Origin: Rosistilla carotiformis
Lineage (GTDB): Bacteria; Planctomycetota; Planctomycetia; Pirellulales; Pirellulaceae
DNA: 64,000 bases
Assembly (NCBI RefSeq): GCF_007753095.1
Contig: NZ_CP036348.1
Coordinates: 6,921,411 to 6,985,410 of the forward strand
Reading direction: 5' to 3'
Shown: piece after piece, positions 25,547 through 35,039 of the stretch
Position numbering within the stretch: the stretch's first letter is position 1
Layout of the letters: each line of letters starts with the position of its first letter
Translations under genes and position numbers: made by a program
Notes under the pieces: generated by a model
Databases searched by the model: none
Told to the model about the DNA's origin: nothing
What the model saw: the letters and a program-made list of their open reading frames with translations, nothing else

Positions 25547-26383
25547 CTACTCGGCTCCCTTCGCGATCAATGCCGATTTAAACCGGCTCCAGAAGTCGGT
25601 TTGTTCGGCGTATTGTTCGGGAGGCGTTTCGTTCTTCAGGTATTCGTAGTGATCCAACCAGCCTTGGGCCGCTTTCTGGTAGGAGTAGCCCGGTTTGGTC
25701 ATCGGGTTGGTGAACTCGGGATCTCCCGGCTCGTAGTGGTGCGAGTAGGCTCCGTTCTCGTCGACAAAAAAGTTGGCGCTCATCAACGGCAACTTCATTT
25801 GCAGCTCATGCACCGCACGCTCGCCCCACGACATCCCGGCGGTTGTTTCGTCCCACGCTTGGACCACGTCGGCCGGCGTGGTGCTGTCAGGGAATCGAAA
25901 ACCGTAGGCGCGTCCCGATTGGGTGAAGCCATCGCGATTGGCGTCGACCTGCGCCGCGCGGGGCAGCAACAGATTGAGCGCCCCCTCCTCGGTCAAATTA
26001 TCAACGTCGATCGAATCGGCCAATCCGTTGACCTCCTGGACGGTTTTCAGTTGATCCCTCGACAGTCCCTTCAAATACGTTTTCGGGTCGACGTAGCCAC
26101 CGTCGCTGTAGGCCCCCACCAGCACTTCACCGTAGGCTTGCCGCAAAGATTCCGGCTGCGCCGCGTTGGAGTATTGATCGGCGCGATGGATGTCGAACCA
26201 TGTTCCCCACGATTCGGTAATCTGATCGCTTGTGATCGGTTCCTCGCTGACCGGTTCGGCCGATGCGTAACCTTGCCGTCCGACCGATTCGAGTATCTGG
26301 CTGAAGAGCCCCTGAACTTGACGGTCCTGCTGCAGGCCCCGCGAGTGTTGAGTCAGAAATGGATTTTCAGTATCGACGCGCAT
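25547..26383 (-). CDS. Hypothetical protein, no family recognised
   Basis: ATG 26383 follows a purine-rich ribosome site (GGGGGGAAACG on the coding strand), giving 278 residues. The N-terminus (MRVDTENPFLTQHSRGLQQ) has no signal peptide. The rest is soluble, acidic and Gln/Tyr/Asp-rich. Possible calcium-loop-like text (VDANRDGFTQSGRAYGF) lies mid-protein, and a conserved-looking W-rich end (GWLDHYEYLKN...FWSRFKSALIAKGAE) closes it. A longer frame begins at 26485 but lacks a ribosome site. Function unknown. Confidence 0.7.
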   Translation of the reverse strand: MRVDTENPFLTQHSRGLQQDRQVQGLFSQILESVGRQGYASAEPVSEEPITSDQITESWGTWFDIHRADQYSNAAQPESLRQAYGEVLVGAYSDGGYVDPKTYLKGLSRDQLKTVQEVNGLADSIDVDNLTEEGALNLLLPRAAQVDANRDGFTQSGRAYGFRFPDSTTPADVVQAWDETTAGMSWGERAVHELQMKLPLMSANFFVDENGAYSHHYEPGDPEFTNPMTKPGYSYQKAAQGWLDHYEYLKNETPPEQYAEQTDFWSRFKSALIAKGAE

Positions 26384-26566
26384 CGTTTCCCCCCCGAGAA
26401 AAATCACATCGCGCCGCGTGAAGGGGCGCTGGCGTGGGGCGACCGGTCCATTCGACAGCCAGCCACACCTTGAACGGATCGGCAAAATCGGTAAGCGATG
26501 AGCAGAGGGGGGACCGAAATTGCTGAAAAAACTTCGGACGATTCCAACTTGCTGCGTCAGAAAAAA

Positions 26567-27481
26567 TTACTGAGCCAGGAAACCAGAGTCGGCAAATCCG
26601 TCCAGCCAGGTCGCCACACGCTGCCGCTCAGCAGGCTTGAAAACATCAAACGGTGCAGCTAGCAAACCGGAGCAGATGCCACGCAAATCCAACGCGCACT
26701 TGAGCCCCTTCAGGTAAGACGATCCATATTTGCCAAAACCGTACAGCGTTTGCAATTCGATCACGATTGCCTGCAGCCGATCGATCGTCGTTTGGTCTTT
26801 CCGTTGCACCGCAGCAAATAGTTCGGTGAACAGCTTGGGAGCCAGGTTGGCACCGCCAGCAACGCCACCGACAGCTCCCAATCCCATCGCCTCGACCAAC
26901 AGCGCCTCGGGGCCGACCAAGACAGGCCAGTCGGGACGACCAGCGGCCGCCAATTGAACCGCTTCGCCGAGGTATTTCAGGTCGCCGGAGCTATCTTTGA
27001 GGCCAACGATGTTGGGGTGATCGATCAGCGCTTCGATCGTCGGCAGTTCGATAGCAATCTTGGTGCAGCTGGGCATGTTGTACAGCAGCAGCGGCAACGG
27101 CAAGGCATCGGCCAGTCGCTGGAACCAACCGCGCAGTTCGGTTTGCCCGGCTGGAAAGTAGAACGGCGGCGCGGCAACAACGGCGGCAGCTCCGCTGTCG
27201 GCGGCAACCCCCGCCAACTTCACCGCATCAACCAGCGAGGTATCGGTAATCCCGACGTACATCGGAACGCGTCCGTCGATGCATCGGCCCGACTGGGCAA
27301 TCATCGCACTTCGCAGCGCGACGCTCAGGCTGGGGCCTTCGCCGGTCGTCCCGAGCACGAACAGCCCGTCGACGCCCGCAGTCAACTGGTGCTCGATCAG
27401 CCGTTGCAACCCGGCGTGGTCGAGCGCGTCCTGATCGGCCAATGGTGTAACCAACGGCGGAACAATACCTTGGATCTTCAT
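26567..27481 (-). CDS. DapA/NanA-family class I aldolase (dihydrodipicolinate synthase family)
   Basis: This 304-residue TIM-barrel protein has the family residues: GTTGEG (44-49, carboxylate binding), Tyr134 in LLYNMPS and the Schiff-base Lys162 in IVGLKDSSGD. The family covers 4-hydroxy-tetrahydrodipicolinate synthase, N-acetylneuraminate lyase and sugar-acid aldolases; the exact substrate cannot be read. The QTLYGFGKYGSSYLKGLKCAL end and lack of lysine-pathway neighbours argue slightly for a sugar-acid aldolase. It is a monocistronic minus-strand gene. Confidence 0.88.
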   Translation of the reverse strand: MKIQGIVPPLVTPLADQDALDHAGLQRLIEHQLTAGVDGLFVLGTTGEGPSLSVALRSAMIAQSGRCIDGRVPMYVGITDTSLVDAVKLAGVAADSGAAAVVAAPPFYFPAGQTELRGWFQRLADALPLPLLLYNMPSCTKIAIELPTIEALIDHPNIVGLKDSSGDLKYLGEAVQLAAAGRPDWPVLVGPEALLVEAMGLGAVGGVAGGANLAPKLFTELFAAVQRKDQTTIDRLQAIVIELQTLYGFGKYGSSYLKGLKCALDLRGICSGLLAAPFDVFKPAERQRVATWLDGFADSGFLAQ

Positions 27482-27777
27482 CGCTTTCTCCCGTACGCTA
27501 CGTCACCCCCTACTCACGAGGTTCGCCTTGAGAGGCAGGATGGTTGACGCCCTGGAGTCTAATGCAAATCTATAGACCTGCAAGGGACGCGATCCGGCGA
27601 CGCGTCAGGGCCGAACCACGCGGCGGAGGTTCGCAAGCAGCGCGATGCATCGAAGAGAGCACTGATCGACTTTGAGCCAATGGCCCGGAGCGGCTCGCGA
27701 GCGACTTGGGACCAAGTCACCCGCGGCACAAACGGCAAGCGTCTCGAAGCCCCACGGAGCTTCGATCGACGGTGAAC

Positions 27778-28998
27778 CTAATGAGGGTACGCACGACTGG
27801 CTGGCGAGTGGTCATCGTCGCTGGCCAGCACCGCCGCGAGCCCGGCAAGCCCGGCCAATCCACTTAGCCCGGCCAATCCACTTAGCCCGCCGAGTCCGCC
27901 GCCACTGCCTCCCCCACCACCGCCGCCCCCGGAAGTGAAACCGCCGCCGCCCAGCGAAGCAACTGGCGAAAGCTCTTCTTCACCCGCGAGGACCTCTTCT
28001 TCGACAAGGATCTCTTCCTCGACACAGCAGCCGCATGTATCGACATGTTCGATGCACGATTCAACGATCGTGATCACAGGTGTGGGGCAGATTTCGCAGA
28101 TCATCGGCGGACAACCGATCACGCTTGGAACCAATGGACCTTGCATGGCGACGAGCTTGATTTGCGACGCGCCGCGATTTTCCGCCGAACGCTGGGTGCT
28201 GGCGACCGCGTCGAATCCGAACGAACCAAAGCCCGCCGCCCCCGACGCGATCAATCCGTAAGCACCCGGTTTTAAGTTGACGACATGGAACCGTCCCTCG
28301 CGATCGACCGTGGTTCGGGCGACGATCTGATTGGCTTGAACCAAAATCACATTCAAACTATCCAACGCTTCGACATCTCCAGCCATGGTCGCTGGCAAGC
28401 GAAGCTGACCTTCCAAATCTCCGTTGGCCGACAATTCGACGCGGCAGCCGGTCCGAACATCGGTCACCGCACTCGTTGCACTGGCCAATGAATACCGTTG
28501 CATCCGTTGGGAGCCCGTGGCCACCGGCCCGTAGCTGCGGACCATTCGCTTGGACAGATCGCGATCGGCCGCGGCCATCGATATCCGTAGTTCCGATTGG
28601 GGAAACAAGGTCGCGGGATCCGCCCCGCCGCCACCGAGAACATGGACGGTGTAGCTGGCGAGCCCTTGTTTTCCGTAGGCCACCAGACCGTAGACGCCCA
28701 CCCGCGCATCGGCGATGCGGAACTTCCCCTGTGCATCGGTTCGCGTGCAAAGACGTTTCTCAGGATCGGCCAACGGAACCAAGATCACTTGGGTGTCCGC
28801 GACGCCCAAAGATTCGTCTCCGTCCCCCATCGCGACCCATCCGGTCAGCGCCCCCTGAGCATCGAGAGCAACCCAGTGCTGGGCCGGAAATTGCCCTGGG
28901 CTAGGGAGCGGTTCGACGGCCGCGGCACTCGAATTGAGCATCACGAGCAACGCCGTCACGCCGGCTCCGATTGCCAATATTGGAATACGAAATCGCAT
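27778..28998 (-). CDS. Secreted protein with two CnaB/SpaA-like domains and Gly-rich C-terminus
   Basis: From ATG 28998 the product is 406 residues with a signal peptide (IPILAIGAGVTALLVMLNSSAAA). Two carboxypeptidase-regulatory/CnaB-like beta domains follow: VILVPLADPEKRLCTRTDAQGKFRIADARVGVYGLVAYG and VILVQANQIVARTTVDREGRFHVVNLKPGAYGLIASG. A Cys-rich stretch (CPPMICEICP...CIEHVDTCGCC), a Glu-rich spacer and a Gly tail follow, ending in (GLSGLAGL) repeats and a short DDDH/basic end. It looks like an envelope or matrix protein. It is read divergently from the TadE/TadG-like cluster, with 488 bp between the starts. Confidence 0.75.
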   Translation of the reverse strand: MRFRIPILAIGAGVTALLVMLNSSAAAVEPLPSPGQFPAQHWVALDAQGALTGWVAMGDGDESLGVADTQVILVPLADPEKRLCTRTDAQGKFRIADARVGVYGLVAYGKQGLASYTVHVLGGGGADPATLFPQSELRISMAAADRDLSKRMVRSYGPVATGSQRMQRYSLASATSAVTDVRTGCRVELSANGDLEGQLRLPATMAGDVEALDSLNVILVQANQIVARTTVDREGRFHVVNLKPGAYGLIASGAAGFGSFGFDAVASTQRSAENRGASQIKLVAMQGPLVPSVIGCPPMICEICPTPVITIVESCIEHVDTCGCCVEEEILVEEEVLAGEEELSPVASLGGGGFTSGGGGGGGGSGGGLGGLSGLAGLSGLAGLAGLAAVLASDDDHSPASRAYPH

Positions 28999-29486
28999 GT
29001 TTAAAAACTCCAAGAAGTTGCCGTTTTGAACCGACGAGCCCCACAATCGAGCCGCCCGCACGAATGATCACACATGCCCACAATGAACACACATACACCA
29101 ACGTTATCGAGACTAACATCCGCTTGCAAGCAACGGACAATAATTTCCATCCCGGTGCCCTACCAACCAACTGGGGAAGCTAGGGGGATCTGGGTGGATC
29201 AAAACGTCACAACAAAGCCAAGAAAACCTGTGTATTCCGCGTAAAACACGCAGCCTCACAACCGATTCGACTGCCAAGAACGGCGCGTTTCCGGACCCGT
29301 TCGCGGAGTTCCCTCCAGCGATCCCCCGCTCCGCGAAGCGCGGTGATTCCGACTGACCTAAGTTCCCATTGCGGCAAGGCAGTGACAGCAGAACAGCGGT
29401 CTCCCCGACCGGTTCTCAACGCAGCGATCGAAGGCGTTCGGTCGGACAACGTCGCCAGCAACTCACTCAACCCCGGTGATACAACA
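28999..29486. other. Divergent intergenic region between the Gly-rich protein and the Tad cluster
   Basis: This region should contain the promoters for both directions. I see no tRNA, repeat family member or strong sigma-54/sigma-70 box that I would defend. A longer upstream reading of the TadE-like gene (from 29343) exists but has no pilin-like or signal features. Confidence 0.5.
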
Positions 29487-29897
29487 GTGAAACAAGCCCT
29501 CCAGAATCGAGCCCGCCGAGGCGTGGCAGCGGTTGAAATGGCAGTCGTCGCCCCAACGATCTTGCTGATCGCTTTTGGCGTCCAGGAAGTGACCGCGGCA
29601 ATCCATCTGCAGCAGACGTTGACGATTTGTGCTTACGAAGCGGCGCGCGTTGCGTTGCAGCCCGACACGACCGAAGCCAACGTGAAAGCGACGTGCGACA
29701 AAATTTTGCTGACCCGCCAGGTCAATAACGCGACCGTGCTGGTGACCCCCGCGGACTACCCAACGAAAGCTTACGGAACCGAGATCACGATCAAGGTCAG
29801 TGCCGAGCTGTCGGGCAATAGTCTTGGTCCGCTGTTGGTACTGTCCAACCGCACGGTCGTGGGCGAAGTCACCGTGATGAAGGAGCATGGATCATGA
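29487..29897 (+). CDS. TadE-like pseudopilin-related membrane protein
   Basis: GTG 29487 gives 136 residues. The N-terminus RRGVAAVEMAVVAPTILLIAFGVQEV is the TadE signature: a basic leader, then G-x-x-A-V-E before a hydrophobic helix, like type IV pilin leaders cleaved by a prepilin peptidase. The body is a small extracytoplasmic beta-rich domain. TadE-like proteins help assemble Flp/Tad pili. The stop overlaps the next gene by 4 bp (ATGA). The Tad ATPase and secretin genes are not in this window. Confidence 0.82.
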   Translation: MKQALQNRARRGVAAVEMAVVAPTILLIAFGVQEVTAAIHLQQTLTICAYEAARVALQPDTTEANVKATCDKILLTRQVNNATVLVTPADYPTKAYGTEITIKVSAELSGNSLGPLLVLSNRTVVGEVTVMKEHGS

Positions 29898-31039
29898 TTG
29901 TGAATCCAAAAACGTCCTCGCGGCGGACGAATCCGACCGCGGTAGATCGTCGAGGCAGCGTGTTGGTTCTGATGAGCATTGTTCTGCCAATGATGCTCAT
30001 CCTGGCCGCCTTTGCCATCAACTCCGCCAGCATCGAATTGCGCCGAACCGAAATGACGATTGTCAGCGACATTGCAGCGCGTGCCGGCAGCCGCGAACTG
30101 ACGATGTCGAAAAGCGAAGAGGCGGCGCGGCGACGCGCGAAACAACTGGCAAAGCGAAACAAGGTTGGCAACGTTCCACTGACGCTAGAGGACAGCGACA
30201 TTGAATTTGGGACGGCCATGCGTCAGGGAACCGCGCGTTACGACTTCACCCAAGGGACCCCGCATCCCAATTCGGTGCGGATCTTTGCCCGTCGCAAAAC
30301 GGGCTCGGCCGACGGCCCTTTGTCGCTGCCGTTTCCTGGAATTTTGGGGCACCATGCGGTCAACAGTGAACAGCACGCGATCTCAACTCAGGTGCTCGTC
30401 GACATCGCCTTGGTGATCGACCGATCGGGATCGATGGCATACGCATCCAACGAACCGGCGGTCTATCCCCCCTCCCCAAGTTCGGCTCCCGAAGGCTGGG
30501 ACTTCTGCGACCCTGCTCCCCCGATCTCCCGCTGGCGCGACATGCTCGCCGCAGTGGATGTTTTCACAACCGAGATCACCAACTCTCCCACTGACGAACG
30601 TGTTGCGGTGGTGACCTACAACGGTTCGGCGACTATCGATCAGCCATTGACCGCGGACTTCACCAAAATCGCCACCACGCTCGACACCTACACCCAATCG
30701 TTGTGTGCCGGAGGGACAAACATCGGCGGAGGGATTGGCCAGGGAATCGAAGCATTGATCAACCGTGTCGAGTCGCGGACCGGTGCCAGCAAAGTGATCG
30801 TTGTCTTGACCGATGGGATCCACAATCAAGGGACCGACCCGGTCTCCGCTGCGAAGCAAGCCAGCAGTGGCGGTGCGATGATCTTCAGTGTGACCTTCTC
30901 CGACGAAGCGGATCAAAACCGTATGCAGAAGGTCGCCGAAAAAGGTTATGGCAAACACTTTCACGCCCAGAACGGCGACGAACTGAAAATTGTCTTCGCC
31001 GAAATCGCGAAACGCATGCCGACGTTGCTGACCAAATAA
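29894..31039 (+). CDS. TadG-like protein with von Willebrand factor A domain
   Basis: This 381-residue protein starts with a basic leader and one hydrophobic helix (GSVLVLMSIVLPMMLILAAFAINS), the TadG pattern. A helical region (60-100) follows, then a C-terminal vWA domain with the metal-ion site DIALVIDRSGSMAY (about residue 173-186), a later TNIGGGIGQGIEAL and VIVVLTDGIHNQGTDP. vWA domains bind partners through Mg2+. It is translationally coupled to the TadE-like gene upstream and followed by a second TadE-like gene, so a Tad pilus or envelope adhesion role is likely. Confidence 0.85.
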   Translation: MIVNPKTSSRRTNPTAVDRRGSVLVLMSIVLPMMLILAAFAINSASIELRRTEMTIVSDIAARAGSRELTMSKSEEAARRRAKQLAKRNKVGNVPLTLEDSDIEFGTAMRQGTARYDFTQGTPHPNSVRIFARRKTGSADGPLSLPFPGILGHHAVNSEQHAISTQVLVDIALVIDRSGSMAYASNEPAVYPPSPSSAPEGWDFCDPAPPISRWRDMLAAVDVFTTEITNSPTDERVAVVTYNGSATIDQPLTADFTKIATTLDTYTQSLCAGGTNIGGGIGQGIEALINRVESRTGASKVIVVLTDGIHNQGTDPVSAAKQASSGGAMIFSVTFSDEADQNRMQKVAEKGYGKHFHAQNGDELKIVFAEIAKRMPTLLTK

Positions 31040-31071
31040 CCCACCTTCCTCCCGCGAACACCCACCCCGCC

Positions 31072-31731
31072 ATGAACTTACGTCCTTCTCGCTACGAACG
31101 TTGCAAGCTTTCGATCCTTCGATCGCGTCCACAGACACTTCGCCGCGGTGCGTATGTGGTTGAATGCGCGGTGATCCTACCGATCCTCTTGATGCTGATC
31201 TTGGGTTCGATTGAGTTTGTGCGGATTTCAAATATTCGCCACGCCATCGACTCGGCGTCTTACGAAGCCTGCCGGAAAGTGATCGTTCCCGGAGCGACGA
31301 CTTCGGAAGCAAAAGCGAAGGCGAACGAGATCTTGAATCGCTACGGGCTTTCGGTCGCAAAGATTCAGGTCACGCCCGCGGAGATCCTGGAAACCACTCC
31401 GGAGGTCACCGTTCTGATTACAGCCAAGGCGGCGGAGAATGCGTGGTACCTGACCAAATATACCGGTGGCAGCGAACTGTCGGCCGAAACGGCGTTGCTG
31501 ACCGAACGGGCCGCGACAATCGTGGCTTCCGCGATCGCGACCCCGCCACCCCCCGAGCCGGAGCCCACTCCGGAACCCGAGCCGAATCCAGACCCCACTC
31601 CAACTCCTACGTCGGACCCTGAACCCGAGCCTGAACCCGAGCCGACTCCGGAACCAACACCTGCCCCGACGCCCACGCCGGCCCCAACGCCTACGCCCAC
31701 TCCGGCACCGCGTCCGACACCGATGCTCTGA
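31072..31731 (+). CDS. Second TadE-like protein with Pro/Glu/Thr-rich tail
   Basis: ATG 31072 gives 219 residues. The N-terminus RRGAYVVECAVILPILLMLILGSIEF has the TadE leader and helix. Residues about 60-155 are the usual globular part (DSASYEACRKVIVPGATTSEAKAKA). From about residue 158 the protein becomes an uninterrupted Pro-rich tail, first PEPEPTPEPEP then PTPTPAPTPTP, ending PRPTPML. Such tails are typical wall- or matrix-spanning spacers and are unusual for TadE. It lies 32 bp after the TadG-like gene. Confidence 0.8.
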   Translation: MNLRPSRYERCKLSILRSRPQTLRRGAYVVECAVILPILLMLILGSIEFVRISNIRHAIDSASYEACRKVIVPGATTSEAKAKANEILNRYGLSVAKIQVTPAEILETTPEVTVLITAKAAENAWYLTKYTGGSELSAETALLTERAATIVASAIATPPPPEPEPTPEPEPNPDPTPTPTSDPEPEPEPEPTPEPTPAPTPTPAPTPTPTPAPRPTPML

Positions 31732-32109
31732 TCCGCGGTACCGCCGGCGCCGTCATTTAAGTGCCGCTCGGGGCCCCTTCTATTGGATCATCCAGTTCCA
31801 GCGGCCGCGGTAACCCTCCGTTCGCCGCTGCTTTCCTACCGCTTTCCCCCAAGCGGTCCCGCCCAGCAATGTGACAGCAAGCCCCCTTAAAGGCAACGCA
31901 AGGCATCCTTAAGCAGACAATGAGGGATAGATTGATATCTTTCCAGAAAATCCCGGATGATGGCTGCGGGATTTGCATGGTCTTCACGCGTTCTGATCCG
32001 GGACCAGCTTGGAGATAACAGCCGCTGCCACGCGTTGGATTGCGACCGACATCCTCGCTGGTTCTATTTCTTTTCTTCCAACGCTGTTGGGAAACAGAGG
32101 GTTCACACC
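31732..32109. other. Intergenic gap between convergent genes, nothing identified
   Basis: I see no RNA gene or repeat array in this stretch. A short inverted pair (CTTAAAGGCAACGCAAGG...CCTTAAG, about 31887-31915) may be part of a terminator, but it has no T-run. Confidence 0.45.
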
Positions 32110-33060
32110 CTACCGTCGCATTCGGCGTGCAAAGTCGGCATCGCGGACCGCTTCAAACCCCGGCAACATTTCCGCCGCGTCAAGATTGGGGACCAATAAT
32201 TGCGACAACACGCAATCGGTCTGCTGGGCTGAATGACGCAGCCGATGCAACCACAACGACTGCAACGTGCCCAACGCATCGAACATGTCCGGACGCAAGC
32301 AAACCAGCACCGAATCGCTGATCTTGCCATTTTCGATCGGGTTGGCCGCATTTGCACTCATCTGCCGCAGCAAGCTGTCACGGATCGCGGCCATTAACAG
32401 CCAACCTTGCGTTTGCCGGGTGCGTGCCGCTTGGTCGCAGCCATCTTCAGCAAATGAGAGCGTCCGTTCGAGAACGCTGCCGTAGCGGGCCGCTTCGGGA
32501 AAGACTGCCGCCACCTGGCCGACCAACACATCGGTCCAACGTTCGACCGTCTTCCGCAATCGATTCAGCCGTGCCACCGCTTCGCTTGACGCACCACGTT
32601 GGCTGACCATCACTCCCAGCACTCGATTCCGAGCTTCCAGATGACTGACATGGACACTGTGGACCACCGGATAGACCTCGGGTTCGGCAAGCTTGGCATC
32701 CAAACCGTGCCCCAGCGAGGCATAAACGCGGGTCAGGATTTCGCTGACCAAAATTTCTTCCAACGTCGGCAACTGGTTTTCCCACCACGCTCGCAAGCCC
32801 GTGAGATTGCCAGAACGCTCGAATTCGCGATGCAGGGCGAGCGTTTGGTGCCAGCGGGTCGATCGATTCCGCGACGCAATCCAGTAATCTTGCAGGGCGG
32901 CGGCCGGAATCGAATCCCCGTCGGCCAGCAAACGTGGTCCGTGAATTGCGAGCGAGGCAGCCAGTTCGGCCAGCATTGCAGCGTGCATGATTTGGGTTGC
33001 TTCCGCGAGGTGCTTGTCGTGAATTCGTTCAGGCCCGATGCCCGAGCGGATCTGGAACAA
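32110..33060 (-). CDS. Hypothetical helical protein, start uncertain
   Basis: From TTG 33060 the product is 316 residues, mostly helical and Leu/Ala/Arg-rich, without a signal peptide or membrane segment. Segments such as RWHQTLALHREFERSGNLTGLRAWWE and LVSEILTRVYASLGHGLDA look like a real soluble protein, but I know no family. The frame stays open about 23 codons upstream of the TTG without an ATG or GTG, so the true start is not settled; ATG 32985 is another choice. It is convergent with the Tad cluster and divergent from the response regulator. Confidence 0.6.
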   Translation of the reverse strand: MFQIRSGIGPERIHDKHLAEATQIMHAAMLAELAASLAIHGPRLLADGDSIPAAALQDYWIASRNRSTRWHQTLALHREFERSGNLTGLRAWWENQLPTLEEILVSEILTRVYASLGHGLDAKLAEPEVYPVVHSVHVSHLEARNRVLGVMVSQRGASSEAVARLNRLRKTVERWTDVLVGQVAAVFPEAARYGSVLERTLSFAEDGCDQAARTRQTQGWLLMAAIRDSLLRQMSANAANPIENGKISDSVLVCLRPDMFDALGTLQSLWLHRLRHSAQQTDCVLSQLLVPNLDAAEMLPGFEAVRDADFARRMRR

Positions 33061-33404
33061 TGCAGAAGCGATGCCAACGACTGGGCCACCGGATCGGATT
33101 CCCAGCCACAGATCGGCAAAACACTAGTCAAAATCGTTCGGAGAGCCTTCGATCATGGCGTCCCCCGGCGCGGTGGCGTCGCGAATTGACAACACCACCG
33201 ATCGCACGCACGTCGCCTTTTTGCAACACCTGCGGATAACCGCAGCTTCGCCTGCTTCGGCTGCCGCGGAGATTTCGCAACGTATACTCGCAACAGACAG
33301 ATCGTGACTTCGAGGCAACGTCGTGGTCGGGGCAACGTCTGATGATTCAACTGATTCCAAAATCCAGGGGGCAGATTCACGCCTGAATCTGTGTAATTTT
33401 TTTG

Positions 33405-33839
33405 ATGTTCGACGACATCGACAGGGACATCGATCCCAAACCAAATAACGTTCCAACCATCCTGATCGCCGACGACGACCGTGATCTCGTCGCCGCGATG
33501 ACGCGCCGGATCACGCACTTGGGCTTCCGCGTGACAATCGCCCACGACGCATTGTCGGCTCTGGTGCTAATCAAACGCGATCGACCCGACATGATCGTGC
33601 TGGACATCCACATGCCCGCCGGAAACGGAATGTGCGTGCTGGAAATGCTTCGCAGCGAATGGGCTTGGTCGCGAATTCCTGTCGTCGTCGTCAGCGGCGC
33701 CGCCACCGCTCCGATGATCCAACGTGTCCGCGATGACAACGCGCACTTCGTTCCCAAGTCGACCGGCATGTGGCCCAAGCTGCAGCATCACATCACCCAA
33801 ACGCTCGCTCCCCCGATGCCGGAACCGGTAACCGTCTGA
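33405..33839 (+). CDS. Stand-alone response regulator receiver domain
   Basis: This 144-residue single-domain protein has all receiver residues: acidic cluster DDD (23-25), phosphoacceptor Asp67 in IVLDIHMPAGNG, Ser97 in VVVVSGAA and Lys118 in FVPKST. There is no DNA-binding output domain, so it would act through protein contacts, like CheY or Spo0F. ATG 33405 is preferred over the TTG just before it. No histidine kinase gene is nearby. Confidence 0.9.
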   Translation: MFDDIDRDIDPKPNNVPTILIADDDRDLVAAMTRRITHLGFRVTIAHDALSALVLIKRDRPDMIVLDIHMPAGNGMCVLEMLRSEWAWSRIPVVVVSGAATAPMIQRVRDDNAHFVPKSTGMWPKLQHHITQTLAPPMPEPVTV

Positions 33840-33971
33840 TACGACGGCCGACGCATGAGCTTTCCGTCCTGCGGTCCGATGACTTGTTGAAATGCAACCA
33901 GGCTTGATAAGCTAGAAATTCCGCGCAAGCGCTAGCGCGATCCCATTCCTGGTCCGGCAAATCTTTCTAGC

Positions 33972-35009
33972 ATGACATCGACTCCTCCCCCCCTGTGGAT
34001 CGGCTCTATCAAAGTTGATCCGCCGATCCTGCAAGCACCGATGGCGGGGTTCACCAACTATGCCTTTCGCCAGATCGTCCGCGAGTATGGGGGTGTGGGA
34101 CTGCACGCCACCGAAATGGTCAACGCCCGCGGTTTCGTCTGGCTCGACGAAAACGAAGCGGAACACCCGGATCGATTGTGGGGCGTTCGCGAAGAAGCCC
34201 GCCCTCTGGCAGTTCAGATCTGGGACAATCAGCCCGAAGTGATGGCCAAGGTCGGCAAGCGGTTGGTCGACGATTACCAGGTCAGCGTGGTCGACATCAA
34301 TTTTGGTTGCCCTGTGAAACAGGTGACCGAAAAAGCGCACAGCGGCAGCTATCTGCTGAAGCACCCCAAGACCATGTTTGAGATCATCCGCCGTTTGGTC
34401 GAGGCCTGCGCCCCTACGCCGGTGACCGCCAAGATTCGCTTGGGCTGCACTCGCAATAACGTCAACTGCGACGACATCGCCAAGGTGGTCGAAGAAGCGG
34501 GCGCTGCGGCGTTGACCGTCCATGGACGCACCGCGCAAGACTTCTTTAGCGGCAGCGCCGACTGGGACCGGATTGCCGAAATCAAACAACACCTGCGCAA
34601 CATTCCATTGATCGGCAACGGCGACCTCGACAGCGCCGACAAAGTGGTTGCTGCGTTCGAGAATTACGGTGTCGATGGGGTGATGATCGCGCGGGCGTCG
34701 CTGGGCCGACCATGGTTGTTCGCCCAGGCGCACGCCGCTTTACGTGGCGAACCGGTTCCTCCAGAACCCACTTTGGAACTGCAGCGCCAATGCATGCTGC
34801 GGCACTACGACATGATTGTCGAGCGGTTCGGCGAAGCCAAGGGAACCGTCTTGATGCGTAAGTTCGCCTGCTGTTACGCGCAAGGCAAATTCGGCGCCCG
34901 GCACTTCCGAACGCACGTCGCCCGGGTCTCGACCGCTTCGGAATTCTACGGGGTCGTGGAAGAGTATTTCCCTCGCGATCTCGACGCCATCGAAGCCGCC
35001 TCACAATAG
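33972..35009 (+). CDS. tRNA-dihydrouridine synthase (Dus family, DusB-like)
   Basis: This 345-residue flavoenzyme reduces specific uridines in the tRNA D-loop. It shows the Dus motifs: LQAPMAGFTNYAFR (FMN site, residues 20-33), AVQIWDNQPEV, the active-site Cys113 in VDINFGCPVKQV, AKIRLG, TVHGRTAQDFFSGSADW, and IGNGDLDSADKV with GVMIARASLGRPW (phosphate binding). The C-terminal helical tRNA-binding domain is present (residues 250-330). The length is normal for bacterial DusA/B/C. In many bacteria dusB precedes fis; no such gene is here. Confidence 0.94.
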   Translation: MTSTPPPLWIGSIKVDPPILQAPMAGFTNYAFRQIVREYGGVGLHATEMVNARGFVWLDENEAEHPDRLWGVREEARPLAVQIWDNQPEVMAKVGKRLVDDYQVSVVDINFGCPVKQVTEKAHSGSYLLKHPKTMFEIIRRLVEACAPTPVTAKIRLGCTRNNVNCDDIAKVVEEAGAAALTVHGRTAQDFFSGSADWDRIAEIKQHLRNIPLIGNGDLDSADKVVAAFENYGVDGVMIARASLGRPWLFAQAHAALRGEPVPPEPTLELQRQCMLRHYDMIVERFGEAKGTVLMRKFACCYAQGKFGARHFRTHVARVSTASEFYGVVEEYFPRDLDAIEAASQ

Positions 35010-35039
35010 CTGGCGGCGTATCAACGGCCCACCATCGCT

